A stretch of DNA of 64,000 bases from NCBI GenBank assembly GCA_013398275.1, contig VZSE01015526.1, forward strand, positions 134,388 to 198,387, in the 5' to 3' direction. This document shows, piece by piece, positions 23,001 through 38,000 of this stretch. A program made the position numbers and the translations under genes. Below the pieces are notes generated by a model that was given only the letters and a program-made list of their open reading frames with translations, was not told the origin of the DNA and ran no database searches. Source of the stretch: Promerops cafer (taxonomy: Eukaryota; Chordata; Aves; Passeriformes; Nectariniidae). The first letter of the stretch is position 1. The number at the start of each line of letters is the position of its first letter.

Positions 23001-26000
23001 TGCCCCCAATCAAGCTGTAAGCTACTACGTACTCATCACAGGATATGAGAGATCTGTGGTTAGAGATCACAGTGAGACCTAAGACTAGGTAGATAATAGA
23101 ATAATTCTGAATGGTTTATGGGATGGCCCTCTTTAAATACTCTCCTTTACACACTGAATTAGAAACACTGTTAAACTAAGGCACACTGTAGATGCAAATC
23201 ACTATGTCTATAATAAATATTCCACAAGAAAACAAAATAAGAGAAATCCAAACATGATCAGTAAATCCCTTCTAAATATTATCCCTTTAATCATCTTCCC
23301 AGGAGCAGAAGCAGGAATTACCTATTAAGAGTTAACATCATCTTTCTGAACTCTTCAACTTCATTTTGGCTTTTTGTAAGCTCAGATTTATGAGCACTCA
23401 GTCTATCCTTAAGGTGTTGCTGCTCCTCCAAAAGTTCATTCACGTTTTTTAGAAGCTTTTCCTCCTCCTGAATAGAAATATTTACATTTTTAACCTCTCA
23501 CCAAGAATCTAAATCTGGAACCTTTAATATACAGAAAGGAGTTAAAGTTTAAACCTGTTACATTCAAATGTGTCACAGTGAAGTTCTGAAAGGCACTAGG
23601 GAAGGGGGGTTTCCACCCACTTTGGGGCAGTTTTATACATTTCACTTTTTGTTTTTTGTTCAAAGCATTTCTTTTCTCCTTCCCTTTTCTGTGAACAAGC
23701 ACAAGGTTGTCTTTTTAACAAGCATCATCAGCACAATACAGGATAAAGAACATTGCGAAGGAGGAACCCATACACATTACTTCAACTACAAATCTAAATT
23801 GGTTTCATAGCATTATTTTAAATGTATTAGTGGCTGTAAAGTAGCTTAAAGATGTAAAGCACCAGAGTTGCTTGCTCTTACTCATAAAATCTTCTGCTGA
23901 ATCTGAGCCACATGCTGCTGGTTTTTTCTATACTTGTATGTTGGCTTTTCATATCAACTGAACACATTAACTGAACAAAATATGAAATAATACTGTGCAG
24001 ACAGTAATCCAAAACTTAATTTTTAGTAAGCTTATTTTTAATAATAAATAAGCATTCAAATATGGCAGTTTATTCCAAGGTTAAAATGCAATATGCATCT
24101 GCATTTTTCTAAGCAATTACAAAGTCAACACTGAATTAACCCCTTGAAAAATTAATCCATAGCATCAACTACATTTATTCAAAATTGGAACTGAGAGGAA
24201 AGAATGCATTGAATTACAGAGACAGAGAAACTGATTTTATTATTACCTTCTGTAGCTTGATAATCTCAGTTTCATCTTTCTGAATTGTCTCCCTCAACTT
24301 GCTGACTGAGTTTGTTAATTTTTGTAGATGATGACGATTATACTCCAGCTGAATGTTCAGTCGTGTCCTCTGATTCTCAAACTCCAGTCTAGTCAAAGTA
24401 CAGGATTAAAAACCAGTTCTTACAAAGCAGGCTATTAACTGTGATTGGACTCTATTTAGATACCCTTATGGTATCTTCTATGTGAACACAAAAATCTGCA
24501 TTACGTTGATTCTACTACACCACATCCTGTGAATATATGGGAAATTACAAAGATATAGTGATAGTGGTTAAACAAATACAATACAGAATATAGCCACATC
24601 GATATGGAAAGTGACACTTGAACTTCAACCATCAGTTCATTTTAATATTCTCCTTTTCAGATAAAAATCAGTGGTGCAGTGACATGTGTCTGTGAGAGAA
24701 ACACTAGCTGAGGTAGCCTGTGAAAAACTCAAGAACCTGTTTTCCTTATAAGAGTATGTTCCTCTACCAAACACCTGCATCTTACATCCAGTTTTCCTTA
24801 AGATTTTTCACACACGAGTGACCCTTCAGGCTATTCTCAATCTGGGATAGTGCCATTTTTCAGTGTGGGTATTAGAAAACTATTTTTAATTTTTTTTACA
24901 ATAGTGCTACCAAAATAGTAAATGTTACCTTTCAAGTCTGTTGCAAGCTGTTGCTGACTCTGTCTAACAAACACAAACCACAGCAGTGATCTAACTAATC
25001 CTTGTCTAACTTATCTATAGCTGTGGCCTAACTAACAGTGACAAGGAGAACCTTCTACATTCTCCTAGGACTTTTTGTTATTTCCTGTGAGGGAGTTTCT
25101 CAAGTATCAGTGTGCCCAATCTAATACCAACCACTGGTTTACATTTTAGTGAGATATACCACCTTCTCTTATCAATCTCCTCTTGTAGTCTCACGTGTTC
25201 TTTTTCATACACACGAATATTTTCTATACCAATTTCTTCACAGAATTCCCGGAAGACATCATCTTCAACCTTTGAAAACAGAGAAATGGAACAAAAAATT
25301 ATTATACTATTTTGCAACTCACAGATGTAAAATACTCAATCACTTCATGCTACAGACTAGATTTTTAAGGTACTTCAAGAAAACAGCTAACAACTACTGA
25401 GAAGTAATTTGTACATGAAATTTTCAAATAACACTTTCAGTCCAAATGCCAGACGTAAGGCATATGTGCCTGTGATCTACCATGTGTAACTCCAATCTAA
25501 GCTCTAAGGAAACCCAATGGACTGAGCAAAATTTTAAGAGAACTCTACAGGTCAAAGCCTGGTATTGTTTATACTGTTTTAGTATTCAGGCTTTTTTAGC
25601 CAGGTATCAAATACTACATCAAACCAAGTTATACTGCCCAAGTTACACTACTCTTTGGAAACTGATGATTGGTTCCAAACGATAGCCTCTATGGTTTTGT
25701 TTTTTCAGAACAAGCAGAAGGAAAGTTCCTGTATCTAGAATTCTTACATGGTTAACCATCAACGACTTTCTCAGTGTTTGCAGATGACACATCTGCACTC
25801 CCTCATGCCTGCACCCCAAGCAAGACAGAACAGGCAGCAATTTTGGCTTGTTCTTACATGTAGAATTCCAGTCATGGATTAATTCCAGACTGACTGATGA
25901 GAATGGGTCAGCAGCCAGGAACTAACTTACAGATGTACGATATAGCCTGAGTTACTGCAGACAGTGGTAAGGAATCTCTCCTTCAATAATATACATTTAT

Positions 26001-29000
26001 ACCAGCATCTAAGTCCTGGACTGTGTATTTTCCAGATAAAATTGCAGTACCATTTTTCCACAGCTTATACCAGATTTCTTTGTTTGACAAGAGTAGGAAC
26101 AAAGGTAGCTTCAAACCAGAGGTAGAGATGACGTGCCTATTTCCCCAAGAGGTCAGTTACTGCCTACTCTAGCAGAACACAGCAGGAAACCCCTCTTGGC
26201 ATCACATTAGCCTTTACTAACATTCCCTTCACTGAATGCCTTTAGCCTCTTCGTGGCAACCCTGCTCTGCAATCTGTCCACTGTCTGTATGAACTGTTCT
26301 GGGGACCACTGGAAGATTAGTAAATTACAGGGAAACTGAGGGATTAGATGGCAGAAGTGTCTACACAAAAAACAGCTGAGAAACCTAAGTAGTGGATCAT
26401 ACCACAGGGAACTTTTCCTGTTGCTGATTAGAAGCAGACAGGAGCAGATTCTAAAGACAAAAACTGTTTAGTACTGTAACAGATAATGAAATTAGTCAGG
26501 TGGGGATAGAACAAGATCTTCATGTTCTTCAACACCTACACCTCAAAAGAGAGGGCGAGCAAAGAACACCCAGTTATATCACAGGTTAGCTTCATCTTCA
26601 TCTTCATGAACTGTAAAAAAATACAGATATACAACGTTCTTAAAAAAAAAATAAAACACCAAAACAAGCCCCAAAAACAACACGCAAAAAACCGGAAAGA
26701 ACCTTCTTCCCATGCAGCAAAGAAAGAACCAAACAACAAAATCACAAAAAGAAAACCTCTACAGAAACAAACAAACCCCCAAAAACAGTGAAGGAGGGAT
26801 TTGCTGACAATCATCATGCATACCTCAGCCACTCTTCCAGGGTAATCAGAGCACAGAGAAAATCAAGAACAAATACCAGCTACTTCCCAAGAGAAAGAAA
26901 CCTTCAGACTATGCTATTTTTCATCCACTTTCCGAGCAGACAGGCCATCCCCTAGACCTGTAGAGTTCAGAACAAAGCCCTCTCACAGTGCTGAGGACTG
27001 TTTTCAGCTCTAAAAAGCTGTACATGTTAAGCAAATCTTCATCTGTTTGAGACATAGATGAATTTGGTTGGTTGGATTTGTATTTAGCACTTGACAGTCA
27101 CAGAACTTTGACTCTAAGGAAACTGATTTGCAAAGCTATGACTCATATACACTAACATTCTCTGTTCACAGCTACCTTGGTAAGAAAGGTAGAGGATGTG
27201 GAGAGAATGCTGGAATAATGTACAAGCCTTGTTGACAAAGCAGTTTACAAAGTTAAAAGTTGTCCAGGTCTAAACATCAGTAAAACATAAGTTTCTGCAG
27301 CCTAATAGCATGAGCTCTCAAAGCTCTGACAGAAAGCATTACCTCATTAATTTTTTTCTGAAATTCTTCTAATTTTTGTTTTCTTTGTAGTACCCCTTCA
27401 TTCAGCATATCATGCTGAGCCTCAATATTTACCAGTTCGCTTTCCAGTTTTGATTTTTCCTAGATAGAAAGGAAAAAGATGGTAATTTTTCTTCATAGGA
27501 TAATCAACTTTCTAGAAATTGACAGCTCTGTGCCAGGTTAACTGTTTTTTCTGATTAAAAACATTAAATATTTTCTTCTCAAATGCCACTTTATTTAACC
27601 ACTATTATTGCCAATGTGCATGTAACAATTACAGTTTTAACGAGCAGAAAAGCAAACTAAGTACCACATAAAGTGCACTTTGACTTACAGACTTCTGAAG
27701 GTTACTAAATGATAAACCAAGTTTACCAGAAAGCCAAGCTTTAAAACCACAATAGAAAAAGCCTCATGTAAAGTACTCTGCAATCTTGTTTTTTATATTT
27801 TGCCAATTCCTCAGTTGTAACTGCTGTATATAAAACTTTAATTGATTTTAAGAAACTATGTAAGGAAGTAGCATTACTTGATCAGTAACTGCAGTTTAAA
27901 ACACTACAATTATTAAACATAAAAATTAGAAGGACTTAATATTATACCATGAAGAGATTAGCAAGATGTTTCTTTTTAATAAGGTCTAATTCACTCTGTG
28001 AATATTTAAGTCGTGTCTGAGTTCCTTGGCACTGAGCACGCAATTGCTTCAAGTCAGCCTCCTTCCGTCTGATCTTCATTAAGTCCTGGGAAAGCGTTAT
28101 GGTGGGAGAAAAAGCTTTTTAAACAAAAGGTGGACTATTTGAAAATTATTTTTTTTTTCAGATTTTAAAGCTAGCCTCACTGACGTAGGCCTCATTCAAG
28201 GTAAAGGCTGATAGCACAGGTCAAATTCAATATTAGTATTTTAACGGATTTATTTCTCCCAAGAAAGTATCCGCTCACAGATTACATTACAACTCCATCC
28301 CTCTTATAAAAAGCCAACAATAAAGGTATGACAAATCATTTTACACTGCCAGGTTTTGGTTCATGCCAGCATTCCCATGTTTACACAACCATATTGTCAT
28401 TTTCACTACAAGTCTTCAGGTACTCTTATCTTTTTCCTGGAGGGAGCTTGGACCAACAGTGTTGTCCTGTTTTTCTGCCTGCGAGCTGAGAACCACAGCT
28501 AAGAACTGAGATGCAGAGTTCATTATTAACTAGAAGAGGATGAACAGCTATTAAGTCCTGCCTGCATCTTCTAGAAGCTTTGCAAATTATGCTTTTAGAA
28601 AATCACCTCCCCAGAGCTGAATTAAGTTAGACACAGCATGACTTCTGCAGTTAAGTGCTTTTAAGAGACCTACCTTTAACTCATTAATCAAGCTATCTCT
28701 TCTTTCTTTCATTTTACTCATTTCTTTCTCGTCCCAACATCTAGCTTTAAATCTTAAATCACTTGATCCTCCAGAAATCACTCCAGATTTCAAAAATAAA
28801 GTTCCATCAAGAGATACTGTCTGGAAGAAAATAAGTTATATCCAAATAAATCTGAAAAAAACCCAGCCAAAATATCCCATGCCCAAGATGTATTAGTTAA
28901 ACAAGTAACAACCATATTTGAGTTGGACTCAAATTTTTATTTTCTCTTCCAGACCTGCTAACATAAGGCATTTGAAGCAAAGCAGAAGTCTGTTGCTTCT

Positions 29001-32000
29001 TAGGAGTAATCACATTGTGGTATTTTTACAACTGATCAGAAAATAAAATGAAATTGTATCATTTCCTTGCATATAGCCATTTGTGTATACACTTGCACTT
29101 AAAAGGTGTAAAACAGACACCTTTTAAACTAAGTAGAACACACCAAGCAACATGGTAACAGAGTAAAGGCAAACAGCTTGTTTGTAGAGTGAAAGCCTAC
29201 ATTTTTGTAAAGACCATAGGTGCTTTTGTGACTTTGTTTCAAGTAAAAATGACTTCACACTGACCTTCAACTTAAAACTGTCGTAATCAAAATTTTAGAA
29301 AGTTTATTAAATGACTAAAATACTGTCTGCAGCAATAGAGACAGGCATAAGAAGAAAGAACTGCAGGAAGTGACAGAGAAGCTTCAGTCCTTAACATAAT
29401 CCGTATCTACAACCAAGAGATGCTGGCAGATATTTTAAAGAATTTTGAAAGCATTTCTTCAAAGAAAATCTTATAAGATAAAGTCTGTATTTTTAAATCA
29501 GACAGTTTTAGAAGCATGATTATCCATCCCTCCTAGTCCTCCTAACAAGGACCTTGCCAAGACCCATATATGGACACTAACTATCCTTTCATTTGCCTCC
29601 TCCTTTTCCCAGGAACCAGCTTCAACTTACTATCAGAGGAAAACATACCCACGTGAAGTATGTAGTGAGTAGTTTCTGTGGGATTAGACAGCAAAGTACA
29701 AACTCTGTGTTTATCTGCAACACTCCAGCATGTTTACAGAAGAATTATGTAATGGCACCAAACACGTAACTGCAAAGAAAAATGTATGCAACAAACTTCA
29801 GCTTCTTACTTTCAACCTCACTGGTCCATCAAATGCAATGTGTTTTGCTTCCTTAACTGTTTCACAGATCAAGGCATTCCCACTCACAAACTGAATCACT
29901 TTTTTCAGTGGAGCAAATTGTGTTTGTACAACATCCACCATCATTTTGGCTCCTTTTATCTCCCTTAGCTTCTCGTTAATTGGTTTAACCTGTAAAGCAA
30001 ACAAGCAGTGTTTAGAATCCATGTTGTTACAGCAAAGCATGCCCAAATTTGAGTAGTCTGGGGACAGGACATACAGATTAACACAACACGGAGCTCAATC
30101 ACTGCAAGACTAGAAACAGGTTTATGTTCTCTGTACACCATTGTCCTTTAATCTGCGTAACCTACTGCATTACTATTTATGATGGCATTAAGATACAATT
30201 ATATAACCTGTGCATCAAATCAAAGGACACCAATGCATGGAAAATAAACAAGAGAGTTCAAGACGTGTGTGCAGTTGCAGGGCTACCACCTTGCCCAGAG
30301 AAGCTGTGGCTGCCCCATCCCTGCAAGTGTTCAAGGCCAGGGGGTTGGAGCAACCTGGTCTAGTGGAAGGTGCCCCTGCCCACAGCAATGGTGGAACTGG
30401 ATGAGCTTTAAGATCCATTCTAAACTAAACCAGTCTGTGATTCTATGATTTTTGGGGTCAAGGAGGCATGGTCAGATAGTTCCTATAGCTGGAGCAGTGC
30501 CATGGAGGGCTACAGGCTTTTTGGGAAGGACAAGGTAGGGTGGGGGACCAGGAGGTGAAGTTGCCTTTTATGTGAAAGAACAGCTGGAATGCATGGAGGT
30601 TTGCCTGGGGAAAGATGATAAGCCATTTGGGAGCTCATAGGTAAGGACTGAGGGGCCTGGTAAATATGACATTGCAATGGGTGTCTGATACAGGCTACCT
30701 GATCAGGAAGGACAAACGGATGAGGCTTTCTAACAGACAGCTAAAAGGACAACAAGAAAGGGCATAAGCAATCCATGTCATTCCTGAGAAGCACTGATGA
30801 CCAGTTCCTTGCCCAAGTGACAGAGATGCTGGAAGGTGGGAACATGAGATGTGCCAGATTTCATGCTCAAAAGGGAGAGGCTTGTAGGGCGTAGGAAAGT
30901 CAAAAGCAGCCCTGGCTGCAGTAAGCATGACACAGAAGCATTCAGCATCCTGAGAGCAGGCACCAGGGCAAAAGGCAAGCTCACATGCCTGGACTTTGGC
31001 CTCTTCGTGGAAGAAGGCCCTCAAATGAAGACAGGCCCAAGAATTCTGTTTGGTGTTCAAGGATCAGCTCCTCCAGTCTTAAGTGTGTTAACATACCTTT
31101 AAGCAACAAGTCAGGCAAAAATGCCAGGAGGATAAACAATGAGCTTCGGGCAAAACTCAAATGCAAAAAGGAAAGATATAAAAGGTGGAAGCAGGAACAG
31201 GTAGTCTCAAAGGAATCCAGGAGCACTGTCCAACCATGCAGGAATGAGGTTACAAAAGCCAAAACTCAGCTGAAACCAAATCTGATAAGGTTGAAGAAAT
31301 GGCATCTGTAAATACACTTTTGGCACTCTAAATACACAGTGATAAAACCAAGACTAAGGAAGATGTGAACTTGCTACTGAATGAGGCAGGGGCCTTGGTG
31401 ATATAGCACATAGAGTAGATTGAGGTACTGAATTCTTTTCACTTCAGTCTTTACTTGCAAGACTAGCCTCAGGGAATCCAGGCAGGAGCCCAAGGGGGAA
31501 TCTACAACAAGGAAGACATATTCTTGGGAGAAGAGGATCAGCAAACTGTATGCATGTAAATGCGCAGGCCCTGGAGTGATGCAACCAGCAGAGCTGAAGG
31601 ATGCCCTTACAAGGCCACTTTCCATGTACCTCTGAATGACCATGGCAACTGAAAGAAGTGCCTAAGGATTACGGGAAAACAATGTCACTCCTGTGCTCAA
31701 AAAGGGGCAAAGGAGGAGGACCCAAGGAACTACAGGACAGTCAACCTCATGTTGATTGTGGTAAAGGTGATAGAGCAATTTAGCCTAGAAACTAGTTCCA
31801 GGCATACAAACACAAAATCTTGGAGAAGTAGTCAGCATGGATTCACCAAGTCAGTCATGCAGGATCAACAACAGCGTGACAATAGAAATGACTGGCCTGG
31901 CAGACCAGGGGAGAACAGTCAATATTATTCTACCCAGACTTCAGAGAGGCTTTTAACACTGCCTCCCCTAAGATCATCACGGAGACGCTGATGAAATACA

Positions 32001-35000
32001 GTCTGGAGGAAAAGTGAGGTGAACTGAAAACAGTCTGAACAGACAAGCCCACCGGGTGGTGACTGGTAGTACAAAGTCCAGTTGGAGGCCAGTAGGTAGC
32101 CATGTCAATACCAGGATTGATCCCATTTAATGTCTTGATGAATTATCTGGATGATGGGGAAGAATGTACCCTCAGCATTTGTGGATCACAAAAACTGGGA
32201 GGAATGGCTGATGCACCAGATGGTCACGCTGCCATCCAGAGGGACCGCAGCAGGCTGGCAAAGTGGGCCAACAGGAGCCTCACAAAATTCACTTCCCCAA
32301 GTCCTGTGCCTTAACACTTAAGTCCATTTTAGTTAAACTTAAATGAGCCAGTATCAAGACTTACAAGTGTATTAGCTTGCTGATGACAGGAGAAAGAAAA
32401 ACATACTTACATCAAGGTAATCCAAAGCAAGAAAAGTTTCAGGTTCAGCTCGTTCTTGTTTTAGGAATCGAATGCAATCTCTTGCTATTTTTTCAGTGGC
32501 AACCACAATAGCAGTCATGTATTTGCTGAATACCTTGGTAACAGCAAGCTGGTATTTTTTATGAATAGGATGACACAGATCAAGCAATCTTCCAAACTGA
32601 AGATTAACACAGAGAAATATTAATATTTCAGATATCAAAAATGTTTTTGCATACAAGACATTTTCCTCTTACTGCTTCAGTATTACGTATCTACCAACTG
32701 TACACTCCCAACTGCTGTACATCAGAAAAAACAGACATCAACCCAACTTATAAAGGATGCCTTCAGAATCTGAAAGGATCTCATTTTTTTCCTCTAAGGT
32801 TACAGGTACATATCAATGTTTTACTGAGAATCTCTTTCATACACTTCTAGAAGCATGACAAAGTGACAAACTTAGCTAAGCATGCGTTTTGGAGAGTAAA
32901 AAAGTATCTCAGATCTTAAAATGACAATAACATCTTAAATAGACCCGTTACCTGCGAAATGGCAGCAAGAGGTACCATTCCAGTTTCAACCCAAAAATGA
33001 AGAAACATGAAAAGAATAAAAACTACCTTTCTTGTACTTCATAGTCTAAATAATCACGCCTCTTTTTCCATGTGTTGAAGTAACACCTCTATAGAGAAAA
33101 TTAATTATAGTTCTTTGTTGTTCATGCTCCCTAAAGATTTTTATTTCTTTTCCGTAATTATAGGCAAAGTTGCACTTTTTTCTAAATGATCAAACCTACT
33201 GATGCACATTCTGAACATTATTACATGTGACTTCATGCAAAACCAATTTTCCTGCTTCTTGACATGCAGCTAATCCTCTCTTCTTGCATATCTACAGTTT
33301 TATTCTTATCATATTTAGTACCTGCAATGTTCACCCACCATTATAAGCATGTTTTAACAGAACAGAAGCTGCAAGATGGATGTAGGAACTGAACATTTAG
33401 AAGCTGTCTGCCATTTTTGCCCATGAAATCCAGAAGACCAACACAAAGATTCCCTTCAGTTCTGCCAGCAGACCAGAAGACAAAATCTGTCTTGACCCTT
33501 CTATCCTAAAACTGTGATTTAGGTTTCTTTCACTCATCTGGAATTAGTACACCCAACCATTAAGAAGCAGTTCAGAAACAACAGTGACGCCTCAGTACGC
33601 TGGTGACAGGAAAACTACTGCGGGAACAAGGGTGACTGAAGCACACAGCACTAAGCCTTCCTATAACAGGATAGTTTATGTAATGAATTTGACTTCTCAT
33701 TTTTGTTAGAAGCCATCCCATCTCTAAGTACTCTTCAATTTGCAGCTCCTACAGGAAAATCACAGAATATACCTCAACACCAACCTTCCCTAAGCCAATA
33801 AGGCATCACCATCTGATCCAGCTCTTTTCAAATATGGATATAAAATAAAGAGTGAGCAAAAAGACATAAGCTAATCAAGTCTTGGATTTTTTTGCACCAC
33901 CTTGCTAACTTGGATGAAAAAGTTCTGAAGAGCAGCTGAAAACCAAATTTCTTACACTCTGGAGAAAACAACAGGATCAGATGCTTGCCATATTCTGAAG
34001 GAGGTTTTTGCAAAACACTAAGAAGCAAAAAACCAACTGAAAACATTTTACTGTTTATGTTCTAAAGGCAACACTGCAAATTTGAGTAAACATTAAAAAA
34101 CACTAAAAAAAGAAAAGATTGGCAGCTTGTACATCTCAAATGACTATGCATATTAAAAGGGACCGATTACACTGAGTCATACTCAGAGGCCAACTATTTA
34201 GTTCATTATATTTATTAAAAACTTCCTATTTGAAATGGCTTTCAGTGTTGGAGTCTATATTTTTAATGTCACNCATCAAGGTAATCCAAAGCAAGAAAAG
34301 TTTCAGGTTCAGCTCGTTCTTGTTTTAGGAATCGAATGCAATCTCTTGCTATTTTTTCAGTGGCAACCACAATAGCAGTCATGTATTTGCTGAATACCTT
34401 GGTAACAGCAAGCTGGTATTTTTTATGAATAGGATGACACAGATCAAGCAATCTTCCAAACTGAAGATTAACACAGAGAAATATTAATATTTCAGATATC
34501 AAAAATGTTTTTGCATACAAGACATTTTCCTCTTACTGCTTCAGTATTACGTATCTACCAGCTGTACTCTCCCAACTGCTGTACATCAGAAAAAACAGAC
34601 ATCAACCCAACTTATAAAGGATGCCTTCAGAATCTGAGAGGATCTCATTTTTTTCTCTAACGTTACAGGTACATATCAATGTTTTACTGAGAATCTCTTT
34701 CATACACTTCTAGAAGCATGACAAAGTGACAAAGTTAGCTATGCGTTTTGGAGAGTAAAAAAGTATCTCAGATCTTAAAATGACAGTAACATCTTAAATA
34801 GACCCGCTACCTGCGAAATGGCAGCAAGAGGTACCATTCCAGTTTCAACCCAAAAATGAAGAAACATGAAAAGAATAAAAACTACCTTTCTTGTACTTCA
34901 TAGTCTAAATAATCACGCCTCTTTTTCCATGTGTTGAAGTAACACCTCTATAGAGAAAATTAATTATAGTTCTTTGTTGTTCATGCTCCCTAAAGATTTT

Positions 35001-38000
35001 TATTTCTTTTCCGTAATTATAGGCAAAGTTGCACTTTTTTCTAAATGATCAAACCTACTGATGCACATTCTGAACATTATTACATGTGACTTCATGCAAA
35101 ACCAGTTTTCCTGCTTCTTGACATGTAGCTAATCCTCTCTTCTGGCATATCTACAGTTTTATTCTTATCATATTTAGTACCTGCAATGTTCACCCACCAT
35201 TATAAGCATGTTTTAACAGAACAGAAGCTGTAAGATGGATGTAGGAACTGAACATTTAGAAGCTGTCTGCCATTTTTGCCCATGAAATCCAGAAGACCAA
35301 CACAAAGATTCCCTTCAGTTCTGCCAGCAGACCAGAAGACAAAATCTGTCTTGACCCTTCTATCCTAAAACTGTGATTTAGGTTTCTTTCACTCATCTGG
35401 AATTAGTACACCCAACCATTAAGAAGCAGTTCAGAAACAACAGTGACGCCTCAGTACGCTGGTGACAGGAAAACTACTGCGGGAACAAGGGTGACTGAAG
35501 CACACAGCACTAAGCCTTCCTATAACAGGATAGTTTATGTAATGAATTTGACTTCTCATTTTTGTTAGAAGCCATCCCATCTCTAAGTACTCTTCAATTT
35601 GCAGCTCCTACAGGAAAATCACAGAATATACCTCAACACCAACCTTCCCTAAGCCAATAAGGCATCACCATCTGATCCAGCTCTTTTCAAATATGGATAT
35701 AAAATAAAGAGTGAGCAAAAAGACATAAGCTAATCAAGTCTTGGATTTTTTTGCACCACCTTGCTAACTTGGATGAAAAAGTTCTGAAGAGCAGCTGAAA
35801 ACCAAATTTCTTACACTCTGGAGAAAACAACAGGATCAGATGCTTGCCATATTCTGAAGGAGGTTTTTGCAAAACACTAAGAAGCAAAAAACCAACTGAA
35901 AACATTTTACTGTTTATGTTCTAAAGGCAACACTGCAAATTTGAGTAAACATTAAAAAACACTAAAAAAAGAAAAGATTAGCAGCTTGTACATCTCAAAT
36001 GACTATGCATATTAAAAGGGACCGATTACACTGAGTCATACTCAGAGGCCAACTATTTAGTTCATTATATTTATTAAAAACTTCCTATTTGAAATGGCTT
36101 TCAGTGTTGGAGTCTATATTTTTAATGTCACCAAAAAGATGTGAAGATGCTTAACAAACCAGTTAATGTCTGCTGACAGTTCAGAATCAATAGGCTAAAC
36201 CCTTAATGGCATTACTGAAGTGTGATTTAAGGAAAAAAACGTAAAATATCATAACATAAGCAGAGACAGACCATTTGAAAATATGAAAATTGTCTTTCAG
36301 AAGCAGTATTTGTTCTGGAATAAGTCTCATGGCTAACCTTCCCATTTATTTGTTCAAAATAACGAAGTCAAAAAGGAGAACCGAAGAAAGCAAAACCAAA
36401 TAAGGAAAAAATGAATTAATTAAACACCACTAAATCACAGAAGAGATGAAGATTACTGCTATTAAGCAGTAATCCCTTTATTTTTGGAATCTGTGAAAAA
36501 TAATGACAGTACATGCTACAATTCTTCCAGTAATACTATTTCATCAAGTACACTCAAGCAAGAACAAAATTTAAAAAGATAGCCCAGACCGTCCAATTTA
36601 CTCCAGCTGCTTACTCAGTCTATTGCCGAACTTTTAAGTCTTAACTCTAAAATAAAGCATTTAAATGAGGCCATTCCATTACCACAGAATCCGGGTACAG
36701 CCTTTTTAGACTTTCCAGGATCTCTGCTCTCATCTGCTCACGCCTTCCTTCATGGTAATCAATTTTGGCATTCTGCAGTTCACTAACAATTTTGTTCAAG
36801 TCTTCGTTCACTTCAGCCATTCGTACTGTTGCATTCTCAATCTCCTTAGCCAGCACTTCCTCCTGCTGTTTTTTTTCTGTTAACAATCCACTTTGAACAG
36901 AAGCAAAAATAAAAAGCAATTCACAATTTCATTTATACATACTTTCAGTATAAATTAAGGTCATTCTGTGGTCACCTAACTTCACCAGGAGTAAGTATCA
37001 GGCAGAAGACAAGACCCAGGAGGCAAGAACCAAGCTGTGCTAATACACAGCATAAATATTAATGCTTTCTAGAGCAGCACAACTACAAAACTGTCCTATT
37101 TTCTTACTCAGAATTTGTCCAATAGTAGCCCCATACCCACAGTAACATAAGTTGTGAGATATTAGAATTATAGAACTGATTAAAACAAAATATGGATTAG
37201 TCATCGTACTTCCTACTTTATTTTGACAGCTAAAGTGACTGAAATATTAAGTAAAATTAGTAAGAATTAGTAAGAATTCTAGTTCTTATTGAAATGTCAA
37301 AGAAAATAATTAGAAGGAAGTAGAAACTTGCTATGTTTTGAAAATTATTACTACCCAAGAAATCCAGTTAGCTTTTAATTTTTTACACATACATGCATAT
37401 TTTAGCATATTCTTCCAACTTCTCTATGCGTTTTTCATGCTCTTCTACCTGTTCCACAGTCTGTTTAATGGTTTCCTATGCAGTCACAAATAAATGTGTT
37501 AAAAATAAACAAGAGCAAAATTATAGTTTTAAGATATACAGCTCTACATTCAGAACAAGTACTGAGATAAGATCTTTTCTTTATTGCTATTTCATGGTGA
37601 AGTAACAGCATCTCTTTTACAACAGTAGGTGCCAAGCTACACCTGAACAAATAACATAGGAAAATTATTTTACCAAGGCCATTATTGGATTTTCCATGTT
37701 CAGCTACAGTTTAGGGAAAGCCTCTTCAGCACAGAGAATCATGACACCAACAAATAAAAGAAACTTTAAACAAAGAGCCAGGAAATTATAGGTCTTTAAG
37801 CAGAAGAGGTTCTACTGTTGGCCCTACATCAATAGCCTTTTCCAAAGAAGCTGACACAGTTTCCAAACTGACACAAAATGTTGTAAAAAAGCCCCCACCA
37901 GTGGTAAAATAAGAATTTTCAGTTACTCAAATTTATTAAAAACATTAACTGAAGCAAGTGGAGAGGAAAAAAAAAATACTGCTACCTACACAGTTTATTA

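Noticed and set aside
26522..26832. Overlapping open frames of 89 and 98 codons on both strands
   Set aside because: Both arise from an A/C-rich low-complexity intronic tract and read as Lys/Gln-rich or Phe/Cys-rich strings.
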